Shown piece by piece: positions 1 to 11,900 of a stretch of DNA of 64,000 nt. The notes beneath the pieces were generated by a model, which did not search any database, was not told the DNA's origin, and saw nothing but the letters and a program-made list of their open reading frames with translations. Within the stretch, counting starts at the first letter, position 1, and every line of letters starts with the position of its first letter. The translations under genes were made by a program, and so were the position numbers. Origin of the DNA: Wuchereria bancrofti (lineage: Eukaryota > Nematoda > Chromadorea > Rhabditida > Onchocercidae); assembly GCA_005281725.1 (NCBI GenBank), contig SSBO01000001.1, forward strand, positions 9,937,824 through 10,001,823. The letters run 5' to 3'.

Positions 1-250
1 AATATTCCAATAGCTAATAGTAAAGAAATATGATAGTGATAAGGTAAGATTTTTGGTAGGGAAGAAAATATGCAATGATAAAAAATATTTTTTATATTTA
101 AATGATAAAAAATAAGAAATATATTTTGAAAAAATATTTAAATGATAAAAAATATATTTTGGAATATCTTTACCACTAAATATTTTCTTCCTTATGAAAA
201 ATCTTACCTTATCACTATCATATTTCTTTACTATTAATTATTGGAATATT
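1..250. repeat. Foldback (inverted) repeat with 70-nt arms
   Basis: Bases 1-70 and 181-250 are near-identical reverse complements, differing only in short patches near one end and near the loop. They are separated by about 110 bases of AT-rich sequence built from repeats of aatgataaaaaatat. No coding capacity is seen. It sits inside an intron of the TTBK-like kinase gene and could be a MITE-like element. Its outer boundary on the left may lie outside the window. Confidence 0.75.
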
Positions 251-3200
251 TTTATCATTTCATATTTTCTTCCTTATCATTTTTATCATTCCATATTTTC
301 TTCCTTATCTTACCTTATCAATGTATTTTTTTGCAAGACCAAAATCAATCAAAAATATCGTCTTATGTTGTTGATTCTCATGTAATCCAACCATAAAATT
401 ACCAGGTTTAATATCACGAGATATAAAATGACTCCTTTAATAAAATTTATTGCTCTTCAAGTTATTATTATCTATCAACTTATCAGTTTCTTTTTTTTGC
501 AGTAATAAATAAAATTTGCAATTTTACATGACAATTTCAAATAGCAATGATAATCTTAGAAGACTTTTAATCATAGAAGATTTAAAAAAAAAAAAATTAT
601 TAATAAATTAATTAAAAGATATAATTAAATTAGTTATATAATTTAATTTCTAGAAAAATAACTAACAAATGTAATTCCTCTATAGCTTTCAATGTTTGCA
701 AGCCTACTTGTATTGCAGTACACATCGAAAAACGCCTGTTAATTTGCTCATTGCGCAATTTGTATAAATCTTTTCCTAGCAACGGTATCACAATAAAGAT
801 ATAATCTGGTTTCTCCACACCCTCAATAATTAATTATTCAATGTTAAAATTAAATTTAAAAAACTTACCTCTTTTAAATTAATGATTTTTGAAAATTCAT
901 TTTGTTAATAATTTAAATTATTACATACAAAAAAAAAAAACTTCACCGCTACATTAGATCATTTATATTATAATTTGTAGCCAATTTACATAATAACATC
1001 ATCAATTTATCAATTCATTTATAATTCTTTGGCTAATATCTTTAAATAATCTTTGATCCTAGGAAATCATTGCAATGTGATAACTTCATGATCATCTTTT
1101 CAGACTTCAAATTTAGGAAAATTTTTGAAAATTCTCAAAATACACTTTTTTTTTTTTTTTTTTTTAAAAAAAAGTTTACATAATCGATCAGTTCACAAAT
1201 ATGTTGGCAATGTCGTCGTGCTGCAGCACGCATTACTCGTGCTTCAATGTGTAACATCGATTTACTATATTTTTCTGCTTTTAGAGCTACACGACGTCTA
1301 TAAATATTATTAGCTTTGATCTATTCAAATTCATTAAATTTTGTAAAATTTTGGACTTGACACATTTTTGAAATTATTAAATGTCACTTGAAATTATTAA
1401 AAAAAAAAAAAATTTGATAAGAATGGAAAAGAAGTAGGAAGGAGAAGAGAGAACGATTACCGAGGATTAAGTTAATTTAATTAGCATATTTAAATTTTGC
1501 AATTCAATTTTTTTAATATGTAAATGAATGAAACAATATATTATCCATGGAAGATAATAGCAACAATAATTTAAACATTCCTAATTACATTTTAAAAATG
1601 ACGTGAAATTTCGATGTATGCATGCAATCTTACATTTGAGAAATGTTTATCATAATAATAAATATCACAAGATGAATGAATAAATGAATTAGAAAACAAA
1701 ATTTTACATTCTTCTAAATAGTTAGTGAAATGATAAATTAGTATTGATATGATTTAAAACTTTACTGATAATGATTTATTTAATGCTTCAAATGATTTTT
1801 TAAACGTTGTACTAAACTTAATAACCAATGTAACAATATTATTAATTCCATTTTTGGAATTGACAAATTGAATTGACATTTAATGGATTACTTCACTGAT
1901 TAGTTTATTTTTAGCATTTTTAGCTCTTCATCTATTCATTTAAAAAAAAAACTAAGCCATATTATGAATTTATCATTTTAATTACATAATTTGAAATCAT
2001 TTTTTCAAATTAAAGAATTTCAACGGAATCATATCAGATAGTGCGCTTATATGAGGGATTAATAGATGATGAATCATATCACTGAACCATACTTTAATTT
2101 GATTTAATTAAGTATTCATATGCATTTATATTAGCCGGACAATGTTTGAAGCATTTCAAAAAGTGTTAAAAATTCAATATGAATTTTTCAATTTAACTAT
2201 TTGGTTAAGTTCGTTGCTATATAAATATAATTTAATGAAATTTTTGATAATTTAAATAAAGGTTAGGGATAATTTTCAGATATAAGTAATTCAGATAGCG
2301 TCACACTCTACCTAAGTTTCATTTATTTATTTTTTTTTAAGATCTAAAAAATAAAAAAAAGTATTTGAAATTATCAATTAACTCTTCACATTCTTATTAA
2401 ACTTTGAAATAATATTTTCGGGAACGTAATAAATAATACAACTGGACAATCTTTTTAAGTACTGCTTGAACTCAAGAATGTTATATCAATGAAACAGGAT
2501 ATAAGAGAGTTGTGTAACGTGTAATATCAAAGCTTTTGTTTAACGTATGTACGTGTAATAATCAACGTGTAAAATAAAATTCTGTCTATTCTGAAAAAAA
2601 AAAATTCCAATAATATTATAATATGCAATTCGCTATTATTGTTATTTTCTTCTTGCTTAGATAAAATTATGATAAAAATTTTTCAGTGCTAATGTATATT
2701 AATTACGTTGCAATTACGTGAAAGTTACTTGAAAGAGAGTTGATGTTTCGTATGAAATAATTAACTTAAATGTTTTCATTGAACTAAAAAAAAAGATAAG
2801 AATGTAAATATCTCTTCAAAACTTGACGTACATACTAATAACATATTAGTAATAATAAAATATCAAAAAAAAAAAAAAAAGACGTGATGGCATAATGGAA
2901 ATTCTGAAATTGAAAAGATACGTGAAGTGATTTACTTAATTTATGTTAAACAAAATAGATCATCAGCTCAAATGATCAACTTTTGACTGAAATGATCAGT
3001 TTCCAGAAGCAATTATTTCAACAATGAATTGATAATTTTTTCCCCATTACTATTACTTATTAAGTAATAAATTACTTATTAAGTAATTTATTACTTAACG
3101 CTTTAACTGAAATGATCAGTTTCCAAAAAACAATTATTTTAACAATGGATTAATAATTCTATTATTATCATTACTTATTAAGTAATTTATTACATAATTT

Positions 3201-3577
3201 ATTACTTATTAAGTAATAATAATAAAAAAAAATAAAGAATTATCAATGAAAGATGATGCTAAAAAGTGAGACTAAAAATGATTGCCTAAACTTATTAAAA
3301 AAAAAAAAAAAAACTTAACGAACCCATCTTCAGTTTCACTTTCATAAACAATACCATAGCCACCTTCACCGATAATTTTATATAACTGATATGTGTGTAG
3401 ATCAGTTTTCACTAATTTTTTTAATTTTGGTAAACGATCCTTTTCGATAGAGCATGCAATAGTCATCAATGATGGTTGATGTAATGGAGGCGGTGGTGGT
3501 GGTGGTGGTGGTGGCGGTAGTGGTACAGGCGGTGGTGGTCCTGGTTCAGGTGGTATGGATGTCTCACCAATCGACAT
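1..3577 (-). CDS. Tau-tubulin kinase/CK1-like protein kinase, 5' part (runs off left edge)
   Basis: Four coding exons are visible: 3324-3577, 1180-1297, 667-821 and 314-434, in phase throughout (216 codons). The ATG at 3577 opens a proline-rich N-terminus (about residues 9-32, with an 11-residue proline run). The kinase N-lobe follows: glycine loop [10 protein letters not shown], then VALKAE with the ATP lysine. Next come a CK1/TTBK-type segment (MLHIEARVM) and the hinge [11 protein letters not shown]. The catalytic loop reads SRDIKPGNF, with S where most kinases have H, and the metal motif is [10 protein letters not shown]. Length, spacing and these motifs fit the TTBK/CK1 group, which is expanded in nematodes; members act on cytoskeletal or sperm substrates, but no specific substrate is claimed. 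The exon ending at 314 has donor AAG|GTAAG. The rest of the C-lobe must lie left of the window. The first intron is 2.0 kb and holds a tandem repeat. Confidence 0.85.
249..313. repeat. Short tandem repeat next to kinase splice donor
   Basis: About two copies of a 30-base unit (core cattttcttccttatca-like, containing tattttcttccttat) abut the donor site of the kinase exon at 313. The same core occurs in the foldback arms. Confidence 0.6.
2986..3225. repeat. Two-copy tandem repeat, 120-bp period, with palindromes
   Basis: The string actgaaatgatcagtttcc occurs at 2986 and again at 3106, exactly 120 bases apart. The bases after each copy also match (caattattt, aacaatg). Each copy ends in several copies of the palindrome attacttattaagtaat. 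It lies in intron 1 of the TTBK-like kinase gene. Confidence 0.75.
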
Positions 3578-4579
3578 TAAGAGACAAAACTTTGGATTTA
3601 ATGTTTATAACCTTGGAAGTAATTTGTTACAAAAAGAGAGACAACAGCTTAGCATTAATTAAAGGAAAGTCTACGCTATTCAATCATTAAAAAAAAATAG
3701 AACAATGAATTTATCGAGATAATTAGCACCTCTTAACGGATCTCTATGTCAACTTTTTTTAAATATTTCAAAATTTGCATATATACAATACCCAAATAAA
3801 ATTGTCAATTCAAATTTCAGTCTATTTTTAATAATGCCTTAATGCAATGTATTCATTGAAAACACTGAAATATTACCCGATACCACAAGATAAATCTTTC
3901 ACAGTATCAATGGTCAGACATGGAATTAAATCTTATCAAATAGATCATATCAATTTGGATCAAAAAAAAAAAAAACGAAAAACAATACAAAATGTATAAT
4001 TAATGGTGATTCACGTCTACTACTGCAATGATTTGTGTCATTTGATTGAACTTCATTTACAGTCAAGTAATACTGAATAATTGCAAAGGGTCCCAATTCA
4101 ACAAAGCATGAGCTTTGTCTGATTCAGTTCTAACATCTAATTCTAATTCAGTTAATTTGAAGACAGAAAAATAAAGATAAACATGAGGAATTTTATTAGT
4201 TTGAGATTTTGATAACGATTAATTCACTTCATCAATTATCATTACTTCAATGAAGTGAGAAATACGTCATAAGTAATATATTTCAAACTCAAACCAATTT
4301 ACTTTATCACTTGAAAAATTTCCGATAAATCCTAGATTTTACTGATTTGTTACCACATCTTCTCCTCCAAGGTTAATTGCAGTTAAGCAATTAACACCTT
4401 AGAAGAAGGCATAATACCTTCGATGATAATACTGAACAAAAGTTACATGCAAACAGTAAATAACCTAAAACAATTTACTGTTTTTATTAGCATATGTGGA
4501 TACAAACCAATACTGCTATAACTGTAATATCCTATAAAATTCAAAACAAAATTTCTATAAGCAAAAAGATATGACAATA
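3578..4579. other. Intergenic, cdk-10 3' end to kinase 5' end
   Basis: No coding exon was recognised. On the minus strand it holds the 3' flank of cdk-10, with a candidate poly(A) signal AATAAA at 4483-4488 (minus strand), about 90 bases past the stop. It also holds the 5' flank of the TTBK-like kinase gene. The two genes are co-oriented and 1.0 kb apart. Confidence 0.6.
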
Positions 4580-6817
4580 TCAATTATTGCCGCAACCACT
4601 GCTTTTTCTTTTACGCTTTCGATTTCGGTGTTGCGGAAATGATGGCATCATGCTTGCATCACATGGATATGGAGGTTCATTGAAATATCTCAAATCATTT
4701 CAGAATCAATTGAAAGCTAATTTTAAAAATATTCCTATATTTCAAAAGCCAACTTTAAATCACTGTTTTCACAGTTGATCGCTGTCCAAAACATCTCACA
4801 TCATTTCAGAATCAATTGAAAGCTAATTTTGCTGCTTATTTGCAAAAAAAAAAGGAAAAATAAATAAAATAAAATTTTTAGAACTTAATTTTATACCTTG
4901 AGCGTAACGCATCTTTTGCACAAATTCTAAGAGATGGATCATAGGTGAAGAGACCATTTAAAAGTTGCAAACAACTATCACTAGCACGTTCCATTACACA
5001 TTTTAATTTATTGTACGGTTGGGAGCGTAACTGGAAATTACGCAAAGCAGGTAACTCTTCGATTCCTTTCCATATCTTTTCTGTTGGAGTACCAAGTAAA
5101 TCGATTATTCTGTTAATCTAAACTATATGTAAATTTGATCTATTTTCGATAAGCATTTAGTAAAATGATCAAAAATATGTATTACTGATTGAGGGAGCAA
5201 TATAGAGAACCTGATCAAGCTCGGTTTTCCCTGGTAGAAGAGGTCGATGTATGAGTAATTCTCCAAGAATGCATCCTGTTGCCCACATATCAACACCAGT
5301 ACTTTGTTCTTTTGCACCAAATAATAATTCCGGACTACGATACCTGAAAAACTCCAAAGTTTAGAATTCCCTTCAGATTTTCCAGAATTAATAAATGGAA
5401 CAAGTTGATGCTTAAGATAATTCATTGTTGATTATTCAAAATATTACCATAGAGTAACAACTCGTGGCGTCATTTGTTTGGAAGGTTCTCCAAATGTTCG
5501 CGCTAATCCAAAATCAGCAACTTTCAAGCAACCATCGTCTGTTAAGAGAAGATTAGACACCTATAAAATGCATTCAAGTTGTTTTTGATTACCGTATCAA
5601 AATAAAATTTAAATAATAAACGCGAAAATTTTTTTAGCAAGTGTTAGAAAAAATTGAATCTTAGGAAAAAAGAAAAGAACTTCAAATGAACCTTTAAATC
5701 TCGATGAACTACATGTTTTTCATGCAAATAAACCAGTGCCTTTAGTAATTGCATTACAATACATTTAATTTGTGGCTCTGTAAATGGCACTCGCATATTG
5801 TCCAACAGTGAAGCCAAGTCATGAAATAGTTTCTGTGAAATGCAAGGAAAAAAAAAGATGATCAATAATATCCAAATCTTTCATCATCTTTCTGGCTTCT
5901 CAAAAATTAAGATTACCTGAGTACAGTACTCCATAACAAGGAAAATTGATGTTAACTGTTGTCCTACTACAATTTCCTTCAATTCTACGATATTTTTGTG
6001 GTGCAAACTCATCAGCAAATGAATTTCACGAATTGCCGATATTGAAATTCCATTCTCTTCACTTTTCTCATCCATCCTTACTTTTTTTAGTGCTATCTAA
6101 AAAAAAAAAAACCCCGAAATGTAATGAAATTTCAAAATTAAACTTAAATTTCAATCTCAATTAAAGCTTCAAATAAATTGAGAGAGAAAGAGAGAATAAG
6201 ATACAATTTCTCCAGTTTTTGCATCCTTGGCTCTATATACAATGCCATATGTACCCTCACCAACACGATTCATTTTTTCAAATTCATTTACTGACCGACA
6301 TCCACCACAACCAATCTTGTCCTGAATATATGTCACAATGATATAATCATTTTTCTATACCTCTTTTCCATAATTTTACAGAATAATTTTTGAGTTTCCA
6401 ACAATTTTTTTTCCAGCTGCCTTATCTTATCTACTGCTATGAAGAATATAAAAAAAAGCAGAAATTTCAGCATCCTTAATATAGATATTAATTTCTAATT
6501 TAATAGTTCCATACTACTGAATTAACTAATATATATATATGATGTTACAATTTCCAGGTTTACAATGTTAGCATCACATATAACATTCCTATAAATTTAC
6601 ATCTTCATTTTCCAATTCTCAAATATCAGGAAAAATCATCTGTGAACAAACATAATATATATATATATCCTAATTGGATTAGTTTCAAGCATTCTAAACT
6701 AACACAATATTTTCAAACAGAAGAAACCTTTGAAAAAGCGGTATTCTCCAAATTAAATATAGAAACAATTTGTATTGTTGATGATGAAGAAGCCAATTGA
6801 TGCGCTTCATCTCCCAT
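4580..6817 (-). CDS. cdk-10: Cyclin-dependent kinase 10 orthologue, complete
   Basis: Eight exons: 6728-6817, 6205-6321, 5917-6096, 5692-5832, 5448-5560, 5211-5343, 4897-5117, 4580-4688. They sum to 1104 bases, 367 residues, close to human CDK10. Visible features: [19 protein letters not shown] (glycine loop, about 38-56), ATP lysine K73, the PISSLRE-like helix ISISAIRE (86-93), HRDLK (172-176), DFG (192-194), the activation segment [11 protein letters not shown], and the CDK10 C-terminal signature [21 protein letters not shown]10 with its cyclin partner is known to phosphorylate transcription-related substrates such as ETS2. The protein ends in a basic RKRKRK cluster that could be a nuclear signal (inference). 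Relative to vertebrate CDK10, exon 4 adds KLFH before DLASLL. A trans-splice-like acceptor (ttgcag) lies four bases before the ATG. A candidate poly(A) signal is at 4483-4488. Confidence 0.95.
4695..4830. repeat. 30-bp direct repeat pair in last cdk-10 intron
   Basis: Thirty identical bases (beginning tcatttcagaatcaattg) occur at 4695-4724 and 4801-4830. The first copy lies a few bases from the acceptor of the last cdk-10 exon. Confidence 0.85.
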
Positions 6818-8954
6818 CAAACTGCAATATTTTACCTTATTAAATATTAATTTAATTGGCAAGAAATAAAACGCATATAAATAGGACCAATTCTAAAACT
6901 CAACAAATTACATTTTTTTTTAATTCTATAAACAACAACAACCATTCATAAGTTCATCATTATTGCTACTTTATCTCTTTTGCTACTGACCAATTAATTC
7001 ACTCATTTTCACAGAGCAGAAATTAATCCATTTCTATTCCAAAATCTAATACAGAAATTAAAGAAAGGATCGGTGCTTTGTTCAACATAATTCTCAAAGG
7101 TTAATTTCAGTTCTTTAATAACTACCAATAATTAACATTCGTATAAACCATAAATTAAATTGGAAAAGCTAAATACATTGTGAATTTCCAACAAATATCG
7201 ATAATTTAAATGTGCGTTGGAGCAGGGTAAGTCACATCGATCTATGCTGATTTTATATAAATAAATAAATAAGCAAACAAAGGAGCTTTGATTTATTAAT
7301 TGCTTCGGAGACACATAATTTTGATATTCTACAAGCACAATTATATCATTTCAATTATACTGCAGTTTATACTATTCCAGATTATCTTTGCTACTTACAA
7401 ATTTTACGTCTTATCTTTTCGGTCAAAAGTTGCAATATCAGAACGAAAGGAATATTTTTACAAAGTGCTAAATGTCTCCAAGTGTCAACACGACGTTTTA
7501 ATCCACTTAACATAAAGATTCAATAATCATTTTAATCCATCCTACTAATACGATTTCTCGATGTCAGCATCGCAAGATCAATATGCATCGTACAAATTTC
7601 GTAACTTTTCAGAGCTTTAAATCAACCACGGTTAGCAATAGTTACAGCACATAAAATTGACACTTGCTTTCATGCAAATATCTCCACCTGTACTTTCTTC
7701 ACTAATTATGTTTATAATAGACAATAATTACAGGTGATCATCACTCCATTACAACATTTCCGATATACCTGCAATGCCGGATAACATCCAAACATCTCTA
7801 CCTATAAGATAACATTCAAGCTTATTACTACTATTTCACCATGTCTTTTATCTTTTCTCTTGATCATTTGTTATAAAAAAGTACAGCGATGGTTGTCGCA
7901 CTACTAAAGCACATAAATAAACGCGCACTTTTTTTTTATTCTTCAAAAACTGAATAGACATAAAAAAGATAAAATGAGCGATATTTCTTCTTAATTTTAA
8001 TAAATAAGTTTTACTTTTAATAAATAACACCAAAGATGGTGTAACAAAACTGGAACAAAAAGGAAAGGAAACAATTAATTAGCAAGCCACTAAAACAATT
8101 TGCAGCGAGATCTTCGATTCAAATTTTTGTTATAGAATACTCTTCGAAGATCTAAAAAGAAAATTTAAAATTCAACGACGAAGTAAACAAGAAAACAAAC
8201 GATGAATTAAATTGAGCACAGCACGTGACAAGGAAAGCATTCAAAAATTACATCATCCAAAAAAAAAAAAAAATAAGAGAATGACCGAACGACTATCTTA
8301 ACATCCAAAATGATTCCAATTTCCGAAAAAAAAAAAAAAAAAAAAAACAATAAAGCGGTGAAACCGCAGTTATCGCAGACATTACAACGCAAAAATCAGA
8401 AAACAGAACTGTGCATCACTATCCAACTGCTATGGTAGGCCAGACGAAGTTCTTCTAGTCTCGTCATATTATCTCATGAAAACAATACACAGTGACCTTT
8501 TCGCACTTGAACTATGATGAAATCAAAAAAGTCACGCAAGCTGGATCTAACAAATTCGCATAAAACTTTCTGGCATTTAGCAGAGGAAGAGTTAAACAGA
8601 ATCATACTTTACAGCTTCTACTATTTTTCAGAATCTGTTAAACGATAAAAAAATGAAATAATGAATTATGATAATGAAGAGATGAAGAATATGTTGCCTA
8701 GTGTACATACTGATATGTACATATTTAGACTTCAAACTTGAATCTAGAACATTTAAAGTGTGCACGAAGTAGTGCTTTTATTATTGGTAAGAATAATGAA
8801 AAATTTCTTTCCTTTTTTTGCTTTTCTAACTGGTTCAGTATCCTCCAATCTATTGAAAAGTGCTGAAGAATGAAAATGATTTCTTTCCTTGCTGTATAAT
8901 TCATCACACTGTTTGTCTCTTTTCTAGATACACTTGAAATGTTCGAAGAAAATT
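6818..8954. other. Intergenic, mtm-3 3' end to cdk-10 5' end
   Basis: No exon was recognised on either strand. Just right of the cdk-10 ATG is the acceptor ttgcag (minus strand, plus bases 6822-6827). Near the other end is a candidate poly(A) signal for mtm-3: AATAAA on the minus strand, plus bases 8777-8782, about 175 bases past its stop. The remainder is AT-rich with A runs. Confidence 0.55.
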
Positions 8955-11900
8955 CTATCCAAAGATCGCTGAGCTGATGCTACCACCATTCATGGCTGTT
9001 TCTGATGGCTTCCTTGTCATTAAATTGCCATTTCTTTTAGATGTTAATGGTAGTGCCACCTTCTCTGATGCTACTATAAATGATCGAGCTTTTACCATAA
9101 ATTCATAGCATTTGTTGCACACGCGCACATTCCCACCTTTGTTTTCATATACTCGAAAAAACGTACGCTTCGAACACGAAGAACAAAATATACCGCCACA
9201 ATTCCTGGAAACAAACAAACATAATTTTTGGTAGATATACTATAGAGTTGAAACATTCAGTAATTCGTACAGAACCAAAGGTGACTAATTCTACTTATTC
9301 GCTCTAATTATATGTTACACAGATTAGACACAGAACAAAGAGAAACAAGAGACTAACCTGCAATGATGTCTTCGATTACTTAGGTAGTAAAAAGTTCCCT
9401 GGCAATTCATGCATTTTTGTGAAGCATCATCCATTAACCATCCTTTTGAACCATACGAAATATCCGCAACATCATCTTTTTCAACGACTGACATGTTTGA
9501 AAGAACTGATTCCACAGAACACGACGCACTGCTGTTCTCACCAAACTTGAATTTAGAGTATTTCAATTTGTTACACTTCTTCACTGACTTAACCAGTCAT
9601 TGCCAAGGCAGAAAAAGAGAGGGAAAATGAACTAGCTTCAAGCCTCAACTTACGATTATTAAATCCGACCCAGGTGACTCGCCACTAATTCCACAACTCA
9701 CTTTCCGTTTTTCTTCTATTTCCAATTGTCCAAGTCTCTCTTGCAACATATTGATACAATCCTGAACAGATATCGAAAAAAACTGTCCATCTCTCATAAC
9801 TTACAGAACATACTGTAGTGTTGATAAGAATTTCAAACTGAACCACGTAAAATCTATTTTCTTTAAGCTCTATTGGATAACTATTCCAAACAACGTTGAC
9901 AACGTTGAAGAAAGAACCGTGCTTTAACTTACAAAACAAAACAGTACAAAAACATCAATTTTCATATTTATATTCATACTAAAAAACTCTATTCGTCTTT
10001 CATTTTTTTCAGTTCAACCATTTTTACTACAATATGAATAATAATGCTCTCTGACAATATCAATATATAGGAAACAAAATACATTAGACAACAATATTAT
10101 GTTAAATAGTTCTCATGAGCAACACGAAGAGGAAGACAAAATAGAAACACTGAAAACGGAAATTTCAAGATTTCAAGACAAATTCAAATTCTTCTCCTTC
10201 ACTATCAGTCGTTAACTATCTGCAAAAATGAATAAGAGGACGACGATAGGTCCACTAATCTGAATTCTCAGCTCCGTAATCACTTTCTTCAAACTCGAGA
10301 GACTTTCTTCTTTTAAATAACTTTCTTATATACGCCTAAGAATAACCATTTAGTTAAAAATAAGAGACAGATATAAGACATAATTTCGACAAAGTGAAAC
10401 AAGTAAAGAATGTTAGGAATCACCCACCTGCAATTTCTCAACTTTCTCACGAGTCCTTTCTTCACGTATTTCCAAAATTTTCGTCAGACCATCACAATCC
10501 ACTTCCCTCTGTAAAGCAAAAAAAAAAACATGCAAAGCTCTGCATGGACGGTGCAATATTGAGTGACGATCTCAGCAAAAATTTTTTGAGAACACTACAG
10601 AACTTCGTAAGTCAACCTTGAGTTTACGCTACTTACATTTCAATATCATTGAGAATAAAAGCTTACAGCAATAGCACTGCGATCTCTTTCACGATAAAAT
10701 GCGAATGACAAGTCGTTTTCGTCAGGTCGTGCATAATCCGTTTCGCTTGAAACCGATGTTCGAGTATTATTGTTATGGAATTGAGCATGTGCATTTCCAG
10801 CAAAACTGTAAAAGATGATTACATATTCCAAAGACAAATAATATATTACAGACGTGGTTGAGACTTAAGGAAGTATTTAAAACATAGAGATATACCAATT
10901 TACATTAATAAACGAAAAATATACCAGTATAAGTCAATTTCCGAGATCACATTTAAGTACAAAATTCATTATAATTAAATAACAAAGATGTACGTTGTAT
11001 TTGATGATCCCTGGCATGCACTAGCGTCCGTATTGGAAAGACTTTCCGCAGAATGGGCTCTATTTAAACTTATACGATCAACTTCACTATGCTGACTTGC
11101 ACACATCCCTGAGTTTGACAGTGTTTGTTCCTGTAAAACGAGACATTATTAAATTCATTAGCATATAGATAGCACTGAAAACCAGTTACATCGTACTCAG
11201 CAAAATATGAAAATATATATATATATATATATATTCATTGATACATAAATTTTAATTTTGATTTCTGATAAAAAACTGCAAACTCTTTTATGAATACATA
11301 ATTAAAGTAGATCAGCCGTAAAAAAAGAAAAAACATTGCATATTTACAACTTACATTAATCAATCTTTCGATTGCGGGTCCAATATAAAGTTGCTTCCAG
11401 ATGTGAAGATCCTCAACATGTAAAGATGTATGTAATCGCTCATTGCTTTTTCCAGGACTATAAATAACATTTCCATATTCTGGTTTCGATTCATCCAAAA
11501 ACGTCCAAAGCGAAAGCGTTTCTGCATCATCCGCATTCTTCGTCCAGTTTTCTCTCTCAGATTGACTATTCCAAAGGAATGTCCCAAATAATCCGGAATA
11601 ACAATGAAGAGCTAATTTTGTCTGAAAAATATACCACGGAGCACTCAAAATCAAGAATAGCCCGAAATGCTTAACTGCAGTTTTGAAAAAAACAAACAAA
11701 CAAACAAACAAACTTGCCAATCATTAAACTACTTCTTCGCAAATGTAGCAATACCACTTATGATCATTCAATTTTATCTGAGGTCACAGTATCCTCTGAA
11801 CCTGTACTACCTCAAGAACACGCGCAAAAAGTTCTTACCAAATAACTTAAAGTGAACTGAAAGGCATCTGGAAACAACTGATGCAACTGGTGAACACAAT

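Noticed and set aside
3469..3690. Valine-rich open frame on the plus strand opposite the kinase exon
   Set aside because: It is the reverse reading of the poly-proline codons of the TTBK-like kinase exon and has no support of its own.
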